64,000 nt of DNA from Myxococcales bacterium (GCA_016793325.1 JAEUKI010000061.1:1-64000), one strand, 5' to 3'. Positions 17,202 to 26,642 are shown, counted from the stretch's first letter. Translations and numbers: made by a program. Notes: generated by a model from the sequence alone, not told the origin.

Positions 17202-17493
17202 GACGCCCCGTTGGAAGGACGACACGCAGCGAGACTTCTCCTGCGAAATATCCTGGGATTCTTGCGTGGCGTGTCGCCAACGGATGGCGTCGCAAAATTC
17301 GTCGACGCCCCGTTGGAAGGACGACACGCAGTGAGACTTCTCCTGGGAAATATCCTGGGATTCTTCTGTGGCGTGTCGCCAACGGATGGCGTCGCGAAAT
17401 TCGTCGACGCCCCGTTGGAAGGACGACACGCAGCGAGACTTCTCCTGCGAAATATCCTGGGATTCTTCTGTAGCGTGTCGCCAACGGATGGCG
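17202..17493. repeat. three tandem 102-bp structured repeats
   Basis: Three head-to-tail copies start at 17202, 17304 and 17406, each beginning gacgccccgttggaagg. The third breaks off after 88 bases. The copies differ at only a few positions. Each unit can fold: CCGTTGG and CGACACGC on the left (separated by a 5-base bulge) pair with the contiguous right arm GCGTGTCGCCAACGG, leaving a loop of about 41 bases around GAAATATCC. The array fills the 342-base gap between a secreted-protein gene and the convergent helical-protein gene. Diverged single copies lie at 35944, 37296 and about 49131. It is not CRISPR-like, because there are no unique spacers. Confidence 0.9.
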
Positions 17494-17520
17494 GAGCCGC
17501 TCGAGCGACGCGCCGACGGA

Positions 17521-20241
17521 TCACAAGAGCGCGTCGAGCTCTCGCTCGAACTGCTCGGCGATCAGCGCCACGCCGCGATCGCCGGCGAGCGACGAGAGCA
17601 GCGACGGGTGGATTCCCGGTGTCTCTGCGGAGCCTGGCGAGCGAACCGGCTTCGAGCCGTACGCCTTGGCGATCGCGACGCGCTCGTCGGGTGTCGCGAT
17701 CGCGCACAGCTTGCTGAGCACAAACGAGTCGAGCGGGCCTTCGAGCAGCGCGCCGAGCAGCGGGCGCACGCGCGCGCGCTGGGGCTCGTCGAAGACGCGC
17801 CAGCACTCGAAGAGCGCGCATCGCGCGGCGTCCGAGCGATTCTTCATCGAGAGCAGGCCGCTCGCGATCTCGTCGAGCCATCCGTTCGCCGCGGCGACCG
17901 AGAGCAAGTTCGAGACGAGACCGCGGGTTCCTGCGGCGGCGAACGCTCGGCCGATGGCGTCACGGTCGCCCGACCATCGCGCGAGCATCGCTTCGCTCCA
18001 TGCGCGAGACGCGTCGCGTGGGTTGCTGTGACACGCGAGGTATACCTCGATCGCTTGCGCAGCCAGCGGCGATCGGCGCTCAGCGAGGGCGCCTGACAGT
18101 TCGAACCACAAGAGGATCTCCGCGGGCGTGCGCTTCAACGCGAGCACGAGCGCCTCGAGGTCTGCGATCGCCATGAAAGGAACGAGCCTGGAAAACACAC
18201 GCCGTTCGGTATCGAACAACCGATGCGACACGAGCGCCGAGCAAGCGAGAGAGAGCGCCGCGCGAGCCTCTCGGTCCGCGTCGTCGCGAACGAGCCCGAC
18301 GCTCGCCATGTGCACGCGCGACCAGAGCCCCGCGACCTCGCGCGCCGAGGTCGCGCGATCGAGCGACGCGAGCCAAGCCAGGCGCTTCGTCCGCGGCAGG
18401 AGCCACGGATCGATCGGCGCTCCCGCGAAGCCTCGCGCGAGCGAGCGCTCGGCGCGCGCTTCGTCCGTCAACCGCACGACCGCGGAGGCGACTTGGTCGA
18501 ACTTCCACGTGGGCCGGCTCGTGTTGGCGCAGTAGCGCGCGAGGCACTTGTGCGCGAGCGATTGGTTCTCGAGCACGTTGGCGAGCGAGACGAGCCGCAG
18601 CGCCCACGCAGAGGACATGGTCTCGGCGTGCGCGTCGAGCGCGAGGCAGACGAGCGCGTGCTCGTCCTCGGGTCGCACGTATTGCTCGACGAGGGCGAGC
18701 TTCAGCGGGTCCCTCGCCGCTCGAAGGACGCGCGGCGCGTAGAACCGCCGCAGCGACGCGTCGTCCGTGGCCCGCAAGAGCGCGAGCGGCGCGGTCCACG
18801 ATTGCAGGGTCCACGGCGCGACCGAGCGTCGATGGGCGTCGAGCAGCACGTCGACGCGATTGGAATCGAGCACACGAAACCAAGCGTCGTAGTTGTGCCA
18901 GGACATGTCCGCTCTCGTCATCGCGACGATCGCGGCGAACGCCTCGTCCGAGCCGCGACGAGCGGCCTCGAACAGCCAGCGCAGGACGAGCTCGTGCGCG
19001 TAGAGGGGCTGGGTTCGATGCTCCGCCCACGCGCGGAGTCGCGCGGCGACGGCCGCGGTGTGGGGCCCGTCGGCGGGCACGGCGCGCAGGGCGTGGAGCA
19101 CTTCGTACACCGTCCTGCCGTTGCGCAAGTGCTGGCCGATCACCGCGTCGAAGGCCTTTGCATACGCAGGAATTTTCGCGGCGAACGCGCGCCGAGGGAG
19201 ATCGTCGATCCACGTTCCCATTCGGTCGCCGCCGGGTCGGTCGTAGATCGCGAGGACGCGGTCGACGCACTGCTCGCTGCGCGCTCCGCTGAGCATCTGG
19301 CTGAGCGAGAGCCAGGTGCGCGTGGTGGTGTCGGGGCGATCGAAGCGACGCAGCAGCGAGGCCTCGAGCTCGACGCGCGACTCCGCGGTGATCGCGCGGG
19401 AGAGCGCGTCGAACGCCGCGCGAATCCCCACGGTCCCGTCGTTGGCCTCGCCGTCGCGAAACGGAACGACGTTGATCGCGACCCGCGCAAGCTGCTCCAT
19501 CGCCCGCTCGGCGTCGCCGGCTTCGACGAGCGCCAGCGCGAACTGCGCTCGAACATCCCCGCCGAACACGAACATCCCGACGACGGTGGCGTTGGCTTCG
19601 ATCGCGCGCTCGCAGCGCTCGAACCACGCTTGCCGCTCGCCGAGCGGCGCGAGCCTCGTTCGTGTCACGAGCCGCTGCAGCGCGTACAGGCGCTGGTATG
19701 CAGCTTCACCGCCGACGACGGCGGGTTGGTACACGTCGTTCGCGATGCGGTCGTCGAGCGTTCGTCGCGCCGCGGCCAGCGCGTATTCGCTCACGTTGGC
19801 GACGAGCGACGGGTACGGGACCTCGTCGAGCCGACCGTTGCCCACGAAGGAAAACGCGTCGCCGATGCGCCCTTCGCGGACGAGCCGCGCGATCATCGCG
19901 CGCTCGCTGCTCGAGTTGACGCCCCAGTACGCGCGAGGCACGCGCAGCAAGAGCTCCGTCGAGAGCACTGGGACGAGCGCGTTGAAGTGCGCGTTTGCCG
20001 CGTTGGACACGCGCAGCACGTCGCGCAGCGCTTGCTCTTGCGAGAGCCGCCCTCGCGCGACTTGCGCCGCGCGCACCGAAGGAGCCTCGGCCCCGAGCGT
20101 CGCGCGCTTGAACTCGACGTGCACGAGGCACTCGCGGATGTACGCGTCCGCGCGCGCTTCGTCGGTCGCCGCGCGCAAGAGCGCCGATCGCGCCGCGGCG
20201 ACTTGCGCGTCCCAGTCGGGCAGGATCACCGCATCGCTCAT
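17521..20241 (-). CDS. large alpha-helical protein of unknown function
   Basis: The 906-residue protein starts at ATG 20241; the frame is open farther upstream, but only with Arg/Ser-rich junk that overlaps the next gene. It is almost entirely helical, with many degenerate ~35-residue helix pairs (for example FALALVEAGDAERAMEQLARVA, ALSLACSALVSHRL, LLGALLEGPLDSFVL), suggesting a TPR- or HEAT-like solenoid. There is no signal peptide, membrane segment or catalytic motif. A scaffold role is inferred. The stop codon lies next to the tandem DNA repeat. Confidence 0.7.
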   Translation of the reverse strand: MSDAVILPDWDAQVAAARSALLRAATDEARADAYIRECLVHVEFKRATLGAEAPSVRAAQVARGRLSQEQALRDVLRVSNAANAHFNALVPVLSTELLLRVPRAYWGVNSSSERAMIARLVREGRIGDAFSFVGNGRLDEVPYPSLVANVSEYALAAARRTLDDRIANDVYQPAVVGGEAAYQRLYALQRLVTRTRLAPLGERQAWFERCERAIEANATVVGMFVFGGDVRAQFALALVEAGDAERAMEQLARVAINVVPFRDGEANDGTVGIRAAFDALSRAITAESRVELEASLLRRFDRPDTTTRTWLSLSQMLSGARSEQCVDRVLAIYDRPGGDRMGTWIDDLPRRAFAAKIPAYAKAFDAVIGQHLRNGRTVYEVLHALRAVPADGPHTAAVAARLRAWAEHRTQPLYAHELVLRWLFEAARRGSDEAFAAIVAMTRADMSWHNYDAWFRVLDSNRVDVLLDAHRRSVAPWTLQSWTAPLALLRATDDASLRRFYAPRVLRAARDPLKLALVEQYVRPEDEHALVCLALDAHAETMSSAWALRLVSLANVLENQSLAHKCLARYCANTSRPTWKFDQVASAVVRLTDEARAERSLARGFAGAPIDPWLLPRTKRLAWLASLDRATSAREVAGLWSRVHMASVGLVRDDADREARAALSLACSALVSHRLFDTERRVFSRLVPFMAIADLEALVLALKRTPAEILLWFELSGALAERRSPLAAQAIEVYLACHSNPRDASRAWSEAMLARWSGDRDAIGRAFAAAGTRGLVSNLLSVAAANGWLDEIASGLLSMKNRSDAARCALFECWRVFDEPQRARVRPLLGALLEGPLDSFVLSKLCAIATPDERVAIAKAYGSKPVRSPGSAETPGIHPSLLSSLAGDRGVALIAEQFERELDALL

Positions 20242-20311
20242 CGAGCCAGAGCTTCGCACGCGATCGCGCGCTGTTGCGCGCTGCGCTTCGGGGTGAGCGA
20301 TGAATCGCCAT

Positions 20312-21223
20312 TCATCGGGGGATCGTCGGCTCGACCCGAAACTCGACGACGCCTTCGAACCGCCGACGCCACACGAGGTGCCGCTGCGCGGGGTCGAACG
20401 GCTGGGTTTCCTCCGGCGCGAGCTCGGTCTCGTACGAGCACTCGACGCGGTAGAGGCCGGGCGACGAGAGGTCCGCCCAACGATCGAGCGGCGCGCGAAG
20501 CACCGCGGGCGCCCCGGGCTCGAGCGCGACGAAGCCCGTGGGTCCTCCGAAATCGGGGCCCGGACGCTCGGGCAAGAGCGCTCCGTCGCGAAACACACGA
20601 AATGAAAACTGATTGTCTCTCGGGCCGCGCTGCTGTCCTCCGACGCGCCGCTGGACGCGCGGCGATCCCGCGGGGTTTTCGATCGAGAGCGCTACGTCTA
20701 CGCTCACGCCTCGGGCAAACGAGCGGGAGGACACCGCGAAGCGCGCGCTCACGCTCGCGCCCACCGCGCGCCGATCGAGCCGCGCGGCGCCCGTGGCGCG
20801 AGACACCGCGTCGGCGCAGCGCCGATCGATCGAAAACTCGACGGTCCGTCCGCGCGCGTCGGCTCCCTCGCTCTGCGCGACGAACGCGCGACGATCGCAC
20901 ACCAACACGAGGACGGATCGCGCCCGCCCCGCGGCGACCGTCGCTGTGAAGCGATAGCGATCGTTGTCGTTGCTCGTCGACGAGAGCGACGCGCGCCGGA
21001 CGCGCGCCGAACGCGCGGCGACGAAGCGCACGGTCGTCGTGCCCGCGGCCGCTTCGACGCTTCGCGGGGTCCGAGCGCTCGACGTCGCTCCCTCGTAGAG
21101 CCCGTCGTCGAGGGCGAACGCCGCGCGGCTCGCGGTGATCACCGCACAAAACACGACCATCGAGCGCATCACGAGCGCGTTGAACACCGCTCTCGCTCGG
21201 CGCTTGGCTCGCTCCGGCGTCAC
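20312..21223 (-). CDS. secreted protein coupled to the GH113-like gene
   Basis: The product has about 303 residues. The GTG at 21221-21223 overlaps the TGA of the upstream glycosidase gene (GTGA), which favours translational coupling; an internal ATG at 21169 (MRSMVVFCAV) would give a tighter signal peptide ending near AFA. The mature part is beta-rich with a few cysteines (CDRRAF, RRCADAV, VECSYE) and a late segment (LRAPLDRWADLSSPGLYRVE) typical of Ig-like or protease-inhibitor-like folds. No family is recognised. The coupling suggests it is secreted together with the glycosidase lipoprotein. Confidence 0.7.
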   Translation of the reverse strand: MTPERAKRRARAVFNALVMRSMVVFCAVITASRAAFALDDGLYEGATSSARTPRSVEAAAGTTTVRFVAARSARVRRASLSSTSNDNDRYRFTATVAAGRARSVLVLVCDRRAFVAQSEGADARGRTVEFSIDRRCADAVSRATGAARLDRRAVGASVSARFAVSSRSFARGVSVDVALSIENPAGSPRVQRRVGGQQRGPRDNQFSFRVFRDGALLPERPGPDFGGPTGFVALEPGAPAVLRAPLDRWADLSSPGLYRVECSYETELAPEETQPFDPAQRHLVWRRRFEGVVEFRVEPTIPR

Positions 21224-22335
21224 CGCAGGGGCGACTCGCGATACCACCGTCGCAACACGCCGCGCGTCTGCTCGTCGGTCAGCGCGAACCCGCAGCGCCC
21301 TTCGTCTTCGGCGCCGCCCGAGGTGAACCACTTCCACGCGAAGATCCCGCGGACCTCGGGCGCCGCGGCGATCGCGGACAACGTCGCGTCGAACGCCCTC
21401 GCCTGCAGCGCGCAGTCGTCGCAGCGGTCCTCTGCGGTGGGCCAGCGCCACGGGTGCGCGAGCGCGTCGTCGTCGCAGCGAAAGCCCACTTCGGTGAGCC
21501 ACAACGGGCGCCCGCTTCGTCGCGCGAAGGCCGCGTATCGACCGACGACCGCGCGGGTTCGCTCGGCGAGGGCGGCGAGGCGCGCTTCGTTGACCGCGCC
21601 GTCGGCGCGAGGCGCGTAGTCTTGAATACTGATCACATCGAGCGCGGACCAAAACGAGACGCGCTCGTAGCTGTCCCAGTTCGAGCAGTACGTGATGATT
21701 CCATGGAATTTCGCGCGCGAACGAGCGATGATCGCGCGCCACTCGTCCGGGGCGTTGACCGCGAGCTGGTCCATCTCGGTCCCGATCGCGAGGGCGTCGG
21801 CGCCCGTTCGCTCGGCCATCGTGGCGTAGTGATCGATCACCGTCGCCCACGAGCGGACGAGCTCGCGCGCGATCGCGGGATCGCTTCCCAGCGCGCCCGG
21901 CCAAGAGTCTCGCACCCACAAGTGCGGCTTGAGCACCACGCGCAGCCCGCGCGCCCGGGCGTTGCGGATGGTGCGCTCGACGAGCGCGTCGCGTTCGCCC
22001 GAGACCCAGCCGCGCGTCGTCATGATGCTCCGCGCCGCTGCGCCGTCGGCGACCGCGTACGGCATCACGGCGATCCACGAGACCCCGTGCTGCTTCAACC
22101 GATCGAGCTGCGCGCGATCCGCGTCCGAGCCGTAGCCGTTGGCGCCGCGGCTCGACCAGTCGTGCGAGTACGCGATTCCATGAGCGAATTCACGGACGTC
22201 CGCGGGTCTCATCGCGACCGATCGCGTTGGCGCGGCGGGCGCTTCGGCGCGCGGCGACGGCGAGGGCGGCGGCGCGACAGGCCGAGCGCAGCCGACGAGC
22301 GCGACGAGCGAGACTGCCAACCGAGACGCACGCAC
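21220..22335 (-). CDS. GH113-like TIM-barrel glycosidase lipoprotein
   Basis: This 371-residue lipoprotein has lipobox LVGC with Cys16 and a Pro/Ala-rich linker. The mature domain starts with GIAYSHDWSSRG, and residues to about 360 form a TIM barrel resembling GH113 beta-mannanases and the GTA TIM-barrel group. Candidate catalytic glutamates are in IGTEMD (acid/base) and LTEVGF (nucleophile), and HLWVRDSWPG holds conserved-looking substrate residues. It likely cleaves mannan or a related beta-linked polysaccharide at the cell surface. Four cysteines near the C-terminus (FRCDDD, RCDDCAL, GRCGF) may form disulfides. It is the first gene of a coupled pair. Confidence 0.8.
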   Translation of the reverse strand: MRASRLAVSLVALVGCARPVAPPPSPSPRAEAPAAPTRSVAMRPADVREFAHGIAYSHDWSSRGANGYGSDADRAQLDRLKQHGVSWIAVMPYAVADGAAARSIMTTRGWVSGERDALVERTIRNARARGLRVVLKPHLWVRDSWPGALGSDPAIARELVRSWATVIDHYATMAERTGADALAIGTEMDQLAVNAPDEWRAIIARSRAKFHGIITYCSNWDSYERVSFWSALDVISIQDYAPRADGAVNEARLAALAERTRAVVGRYAAFARRSGRPLWLTEVGFRCDDDALAHPWRWPTAEDRCDDCALQARAFDATLSAIAAAPEVRGIFAWKWFTSGGAEDEGRCGFALTDEQTRGVLRRWYRESPLR

Positions 22336-22664
22336 GTCGCGAGTGTGCGCGACTTCGGCACGAGACGGCCAGGGCCATTGGCGCCGTGCGCGCTCGTCAT
22401 CGAAGTCGAGGCGTCGGTCACGCGCGGACCGGGCCCGACCCGAGCGGCCGAAAGCGCGCTGAAGAAACTCACAGATTCTTTAACGCGGAGATCGCGGCGT
22501 GGCTCTGTACGCTGACCTTCGAGACCTCTGGTGGCTGGCTCGCGCGACGGGCCGAGGCGTCAGAGGTTAGTAGCACTCTGCATATAACTATCCGCGTTGC
22601 AGATCGAACGCTCGCTCGAGCGCGCGACACGGGCGCTCTCGGATCTCTTCGAAGGAGTCACTCT
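22336..22664. other. intergenic region between divergent genes
   Basis: This 329-base stretch separates the glycosidase gene (minus) from the LCCL lipoprotein gene (plus). It has no plausible gene. AT-richer patches occur at 22466-22482 (gaaactcacagattctt, with short AAGAA/TTCTT arms) and at 22563-22592. The latter includes a TATAAC hexamer at 22583 that could be the -10 element of the LCCL gene, though no good -35 element is seen. GAAGGAG at 22651-22657 is a strong ribosome binding site seven bases before the ATG at 22665. Confidence 0.4.
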
Positions 22665-23810
22665 ATGCGTACTTCGTCGGCACAAATGCGTCTGGCTATG
22701 CTGGTCCTCGTCTCGGGCGCGAGCCTCGCGCTCGGGGGCTGCAAGAAAAAGGGCCGCGGCCCCGACGGGCAGCCCGCGACGAGCATCCAGTGGGGAACGA
22801 ACGCGACCGCGTACCGCGCGCAAGTCGGCGCGGTGCTCACGTTCGAGTGCCCGCCCAACGGGCGCGCGGGTGTCATTTGGGGCACCGACACGTACACGAC
22901 GGACTCGAGCATTTGCACCGCGGCGGTTCACTCGGGTCGCGTCCAACTGGCGACTGGCGGCGTCGTGCAGATTCAGATCGCGCCGGGGATGCCGAGCTAT
23001 CGAGGGACGCTGCGAGGCGGCGTCGGGTCGCTGAATTTCGCGGGATATCCCACGTCGTTCACGATCGTCGGCGGACCGGCGCCGGGGATGATCGCGGTCC
23101 CTGTTCCGGGGGTGAGCATCAACGGCAACGGGATCAACATCGGCGGACTGCAGATCAACGTGGGCTCGGGAAACAGCGCCAACGCGCAAGACCCCTGGCG
23201 ACAAAACGCGATCAGCCGACGCAGCCAGGTCGGCACTTCGTTCGTTCACGTGTGCCCGCCCAACGGGAGCTTCGGCGGCGTGTGGGGCACGGGGATCTTC
23301 TCGGACGACTCGTCCATCTGCACAGCGGCGGTGCACGCTGGCCGCATCCAGCCCGCGACCGGCGGGCCCGTGACGGTGTTCGTTCACCCTGGCCGGGGCA
23401 ACTACCAGGGCAGCGTCGCGAACGGCGTCACGAGCCGAGACTACGGTCGCTATCCGGGCAGCTTCTCGTTCGACTCGGTCGCGCCGCCCGAGCTCGCGGT
23501 CCCTCCCGGAACCGAAGCGCTCACCTGGACCCAGAGCGCGACCCAGTGGCGCGAGCGACGCTCGACGACCATCCGCGTGTTCTGCCCGCCCGGCAGCGCC
23601 ACGGGCTCGGTCTGGGGCAGCAACCCCTACACCGACGACTCGTCGATCTGCACCGCGGCCGTGCACTACGGGCGCATTCGCCCCGAGACCGGCGGGAGTT
23701 TTGGTGTGCGCATTTTCATGGGCCTCTCGAGCTACCGAGGCAGCGCGCGCAACAACGTCACGAGCCGAGATTTCGCGCGCTTTCCTGGGAGCTTCATGAT
23801 CGTTCCGTAG
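22665..23810 (+). CDS. lipoprotein with three LCCL domains
   Basis: This 381-residue lipoprotein (lipobox LGGC, near residue 25) has three tandem LCCL domains of about 95-110 residues. Each has the signature C-P-P-x-G or C-P-P-G-x-A, then V-(I)-WG-(T/S)-x-x-(F/Y)-x-x-D-S-S-I-C-TAAVH-x-GR, then GG, then Y-x-G-S/T. All three SSICTAAVH copies are intact with their cysteines. A spacer rich in Gly, Asn and Ile separates domains one and two. LCCL domains occur in extracellular eukaryotic proteins (Limulus factor C, cochlin) and are thought to bind lipids or LPS. An outer-surface ligand-binding role is inferred. Confidence 0.9.
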   Translation: MRTSSAQMRLAMLVLVSGASLALGGCKKKGRGPDGQPATSIQWGTNATAYRAQVGAVLTFECPPNGRAGVIWGTDTYTTDSSICTAAVHSGRVQLATGGVVQIQIAPGMPSYRGTLRGGVGSLNFAGYPTSFTIVGGPAPGMIAVPVPGVSINGNGINIGGLQINVGSGNSANAQDPWRQNAISRRSQVGTSFVHVCPPNGSFGGVWGTGIFSDDSSICTAAVHAGRIQPATGGPVTVFVHPGRGNYQGSVANGVTSRDYGRYPGSFSFDSVAPPELAVPPGTEALTWTQSATQWRERRSTTIRVFCPPGSATGSVWGSNPYTDDSSICTAAVHYGRIRPETGGSFGVRIFMGLSSYRGSARNNVTSRDFARFPGSFMIVP

Positions 23811-23819
23811 CGCGATGGA

Positions 23820-25679
23820 TCACGCGAGCTCGATCGTGACGAGCTGACCGCTCGCCGTGCTCGCGACCACGACCCTCCCGTCCGCGCTGATGCACAGCGC
23901 TCGAACCTCGTCGGCCGTGCGCGTCGTTCGTTCGATGCGCGCCAGCTCGCGACCTGCGCCGTCGACGACGACGAACACCATCGCGCCCGAGAGCGCGACC
24001 GCCACGCGCTCGACGTCGCGCGCCGACGCCATCGCGAGGATCGAGTATTTTACCAAGGACTCGTCGCTCCATTGCGAAGCCCCGCGCTCGCCGAGCAACC
24101 ACAGGACCGGCGCCGCGCCGGGCACGCTCCGCTCACCGCAGAGCACCCTGCCGAGCGCCGCGCGATCGAACCAGTCGAGGGCGCTGTGCGAGACGCTGTC
24201 GATCAGGCGCCAATCGCCGCCTCCCAAGCGAAGAACCATCCTCTCCGTGAGCAGCTCGATCACGGCGTCGTCGTCGCTGAACCTCGCGATCGGCGCCTGC
24301 TGGTCCTCGTCGCTCCGATCGACTTGGAGGCGTCGCTCCGACGCGTCGCCGAGGCGCCGAGAGAGCAGAATCAACTCGGGCCATCCCGAGACCAACACGC
24401 GCCCCGCATCGCTGGAGACCGCGCAGACGTTGCCCTGGATCCGCCCGCCGTCGAGCGCAAACGCCTCGGTGAGCGCGGCCTCTCGCGCGTCGATGCGCCA
24501 CAGCAACACAGCGCGATCGAACTCGCGTCTGCGAACGATGGCCGCGGAGCGCCCTCCCTCGCACAACGCCGCGACCCAGTGAAAATGGCCGTCGCGACTC
24601 GGGATGACGAGCTCGGCCTGCAAGCTCCCGTCGCTCGTCAGGTAGCAGCAAAACCGCGCCCCATCCTCGCAGCACACCACGCGCGAACCGTCTTCGCTGA
24701 GCGCAAGGGACGTGATCGTGCGCGCGTCCGAAGCGCGCTTCTCCGCCGTGGATACGCGAGGAAAGAGGATGATCTCGCGCTGCTCGCGGACGACGTAGTG
24801 ATCCGTCGTCGCGCCGCACACGTCGCCGCGAAACGGGAGAGCCACGCGCTCGCCGGACGGAGTCACGAGCGTGAGCGCGCCGAGCTTGTCCGCGAGCACG
24901 ACGCCCTCGTCGAGCGCGACGAAGTTCGACGACGCCCAAGGCCAATCGAGCTCGAACCAGAGCGTCGTGTCGGGGCGAAAAAACCGCACGATCGACCGCG
25001 CTTCGTCGCGCGTAAACAGCGCGAGCACGTCGCTGTCGGCGCTCGCCGCGAGCGCGCACTGGAGCACCGGTCGCTCGAAGCGAACGATCGTCGTGACCCG
25101 CGTCGGGTCGTCGATGGACCGCTCGACGAGCCCGTCGCGACGGGCGATCCAGTAGCGGTTGGCGTCGACGAGCGCCCACTCGAGCGCGCCCTCTTCGAAG
25201 GCCGAGCGCAGGTCGACGTCGTCGCTCGAGGCCCCGTCGAGCGCGCGTCGCGAGTAGACGCCTTCGACCCACGGAGAGCTGATGAACACAGCGCTTCCGT
25301 CGAGCGATGCGGCGGTCTCGGGGGCGTTGTTCAGCGGTCGGACGAGGTCGATCGAGCTTCCGTCGTCCAAGCGGGCGAGCACCACGCGCGCGACGCGCGT
25401 CGATGGAAGAAAGAGCACGAGCAGCACCCGCGGCGCGTCGCCTGCGACGAAATGCGCTTCGAGCACGCTCTCACCGAGGCGCGCGAGCGCGTGCTCGCGA
25501 AGAGAGAAATCGTCGACGCGCGTTCCCTGCGCGAAGCCCGCGGTGTCGATCAGCCAGAACGTGCGCGAGCGAGCGTCCCAATGCGACCACTGCGCGGTGG
25601 ACGCGAGCGTCGTCGCGCGAGCGCCGTACACGCGCACCGCGCGAACCGCGCCGCTCGAGCGAAACGTCTCGTCGATCAT
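23820..25679 (-). CDS. WD40-like beta-propeller protein
   Basis: This cytoplasmic protein of about 619 residues starts at ATG 25679. It has recurrent four-strand blade patterns such as ITSLALSEDGSRVVCCEDGARF, VCAVSSDAGRVLVSGW and VRALCISADGRVVVASTASG, spread over the whole length and consistent with one or two beta-propellers of WD40/PQQ type. Propellers of this kind usually scaffold complexes. The gene is 14 bases downstream of a PP2C-like gene on the same strand, so the two probably form an operon and may act together, for example as sensor scaffold and phosphatase-like domain. No catalytic residues are seen. Confidence 0.7.
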   Translation of the reverse strand: MIDETFRSSGAVRAVRVYGARATTLASTAQWSHWDARSRTFWLIDTAGFAQGTRVDDFSLREHALARLGESVLEAHFVAGDAPRVLLVLFLPSTRVARVVLARLDDGSSIDLVRPLNNAPETAASLDGSAVFISSPWVEGVYSRRALDGASSDDVDLRSAFEEGALEWALVDANRYWIARRDGLVERSIDDPTRVTTIVRFERPVLQCALAASADSDVLALFTRDEARSIVRFFRPDTTLWFELDWPWASSNFVALDEGVVLADKLGALTLVTPSGERVALPFRGDVCGATTDHYVVREQREIILFPRVSTAEKRASDARTITSLALSEDGSRVVCCEDGARFCCYLTSDGSLQAELVIPSRDGHFHWVAALCEGGRSAAIVRRREFDRAVLLWRIDAREAALTEAFALDGGRIQGNVCAVSSDAGRVLVSGWPELILLSRRLGDASERRLQVDRSDEDQQAPIARFSDDDAVIELLTERMVLRLGGGDWRLIDSVSHSALDWFDRAALGRVLCGERSVPGAAPVLWLLGERGASQWSDESLVKYSILAMASARDVERVAVALSGAMVFVVVDGAGRELARIERTTRTADEVRALCISADGRVVVASTASGQLVTIELA

Positions 25680-25693
25680 CGTGCCGATAGGCT

Positions 25694-26569
25694 TCAGCGT
25701 ACGTCGATCGCGACGCACGAGACAGCGACGCGCGGGTGCCTCACGGCGAGGAGCCTCTCGACGCACGCGATCGCGGTAGGCGCGCGCGCGACCTCTGCGC
25801 CCACGGTCCTGTGCTCATCGAACTCGCATCGGAGCGAGGCTGCGCCGAGGATCACGCGCATCGCCGGTTTCACCGAAACGCGCGCGACGTCGATTTCGGG
25901 ACGCTTGTGCTCAGCGGTCAGGCCCAGGGCGCGGACGACGACATGCTGGAGCACGCCGCGCGCGGCCTCGGGCACTTCGGGAGCGACGAGGTTCTGGAGC
26001 GTGTGCGCCATCGTCAACGATCGCTCGGTGCCCCCTTCGATGAGCACGGCGATTCCGTCGCCGATGTGCGCGATCCAGAGCGATTCGCGCGTACACACAA
26101 CGGCAGTGACCAAGGCGCCGAGCGCGCGGAGGTCTTTGCGTTTGCCCATCGCAGTCCACAGCGCACGCGACGGTATTGCTGTTGCCTCGAACCCAGCGAG
26201 ACTGCGGTGAGCGTCATCGAGGGCGTCGACCAACACGCACTCCACCGAGCGCTCGTCGCAGCCCCGCGCGAACGCCCGAACGAGCGAGCGGGCGCAGATC
26301 GCGGCGGCGATTCCACCGGCCTCGTCCTTGTAATTTCCCGCGCAAATCGCAGCGAGAACAGCTTCGTTTGCGCCGACCCGAGTCGCGTGGAGCACCGCGG
26401 ACTCGGTCACCGACGCGAACATCCCGAGGCTCGTGACCGCCGCGCACGATGCGACGGAGTTCGCGAGCGACATCGCGGTGGGCGCGAACAACGGGCTCGT
26501 CGAGCCGCGCCGAGAGGCATCGTCGATGAAGCGCTCGAGCGCCGCGAGCGAGCGTCGATCGTCGTCCAC
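25694..26569 (-). CDS. PP2C-like protein with degenerate metal site
   Basis: The 291-residue product follows the PP2C Ser/Thr phosphatase fold order. The first motif is ATRVGANEAV (usually TRxxNQD), the second AGNYKDEAGGIAAA (usually DGMGGHxxG), then SLWIAHIGDGIAVL (VAHVGDSRxY), SLTMAHT and VVVRALGL. The Asp of the first motif is Ala, and the DG of the second is replaced. The C-terminal DN pair is also missing. Loss of these metal ligands predicts a pseudophosphatase or a strongly altered enzyme; only the GD pair is kept. It is the first gene of a likely operon with a beta-propeller protein. The family assignment is by motif order only. Confidence 0.65.
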   Translation of the reverse strand: MDDDRRSLAALERFIDDASRRGSTSPLFAPTAMSLANSVASCAAVTSLGMFASVTESAVLHATRVGANEAVLAAICAGNYKDEAGGIAAAICARSLVRAFARGCDERSVECVLVDALDDAHRSLAGFEATAIPSRALWTAMGKRKDLRALGALVTAVVCTRESLWIAHIGDGIAVLIEGGTERSLTMAHTLQNLVAPEVPEAARGVLQHVVVRALGLTAEHKRPEIDVARVSVKPAMRVILGAASLRCEFDEHRTVGAEVARAPTAIACVERLLAVRHPRVAVSCVAIDVR

Positions 26570-26642
26570 TGCGCAACGAGCGTAGCGCGATCACCCGTGG
26601 GGCGCTGTTGTGCGCCGAGCGCGGGCTTGCGATCCTCGCGTC

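Noticed and set aside
17110..17484. 124-codon minus-strand frame covering the 102-bp repeats
   Set aside because: It exists only because the period is a multiple of three. The peptide is Arg-rich, no start site is supported, and the other strand is equally open.
17202..17493. Tandem repeats considered as a CRISPR array
   Set aside because: Whole 102-base units repeat without unique spacers, and no cas gene is present in the window.
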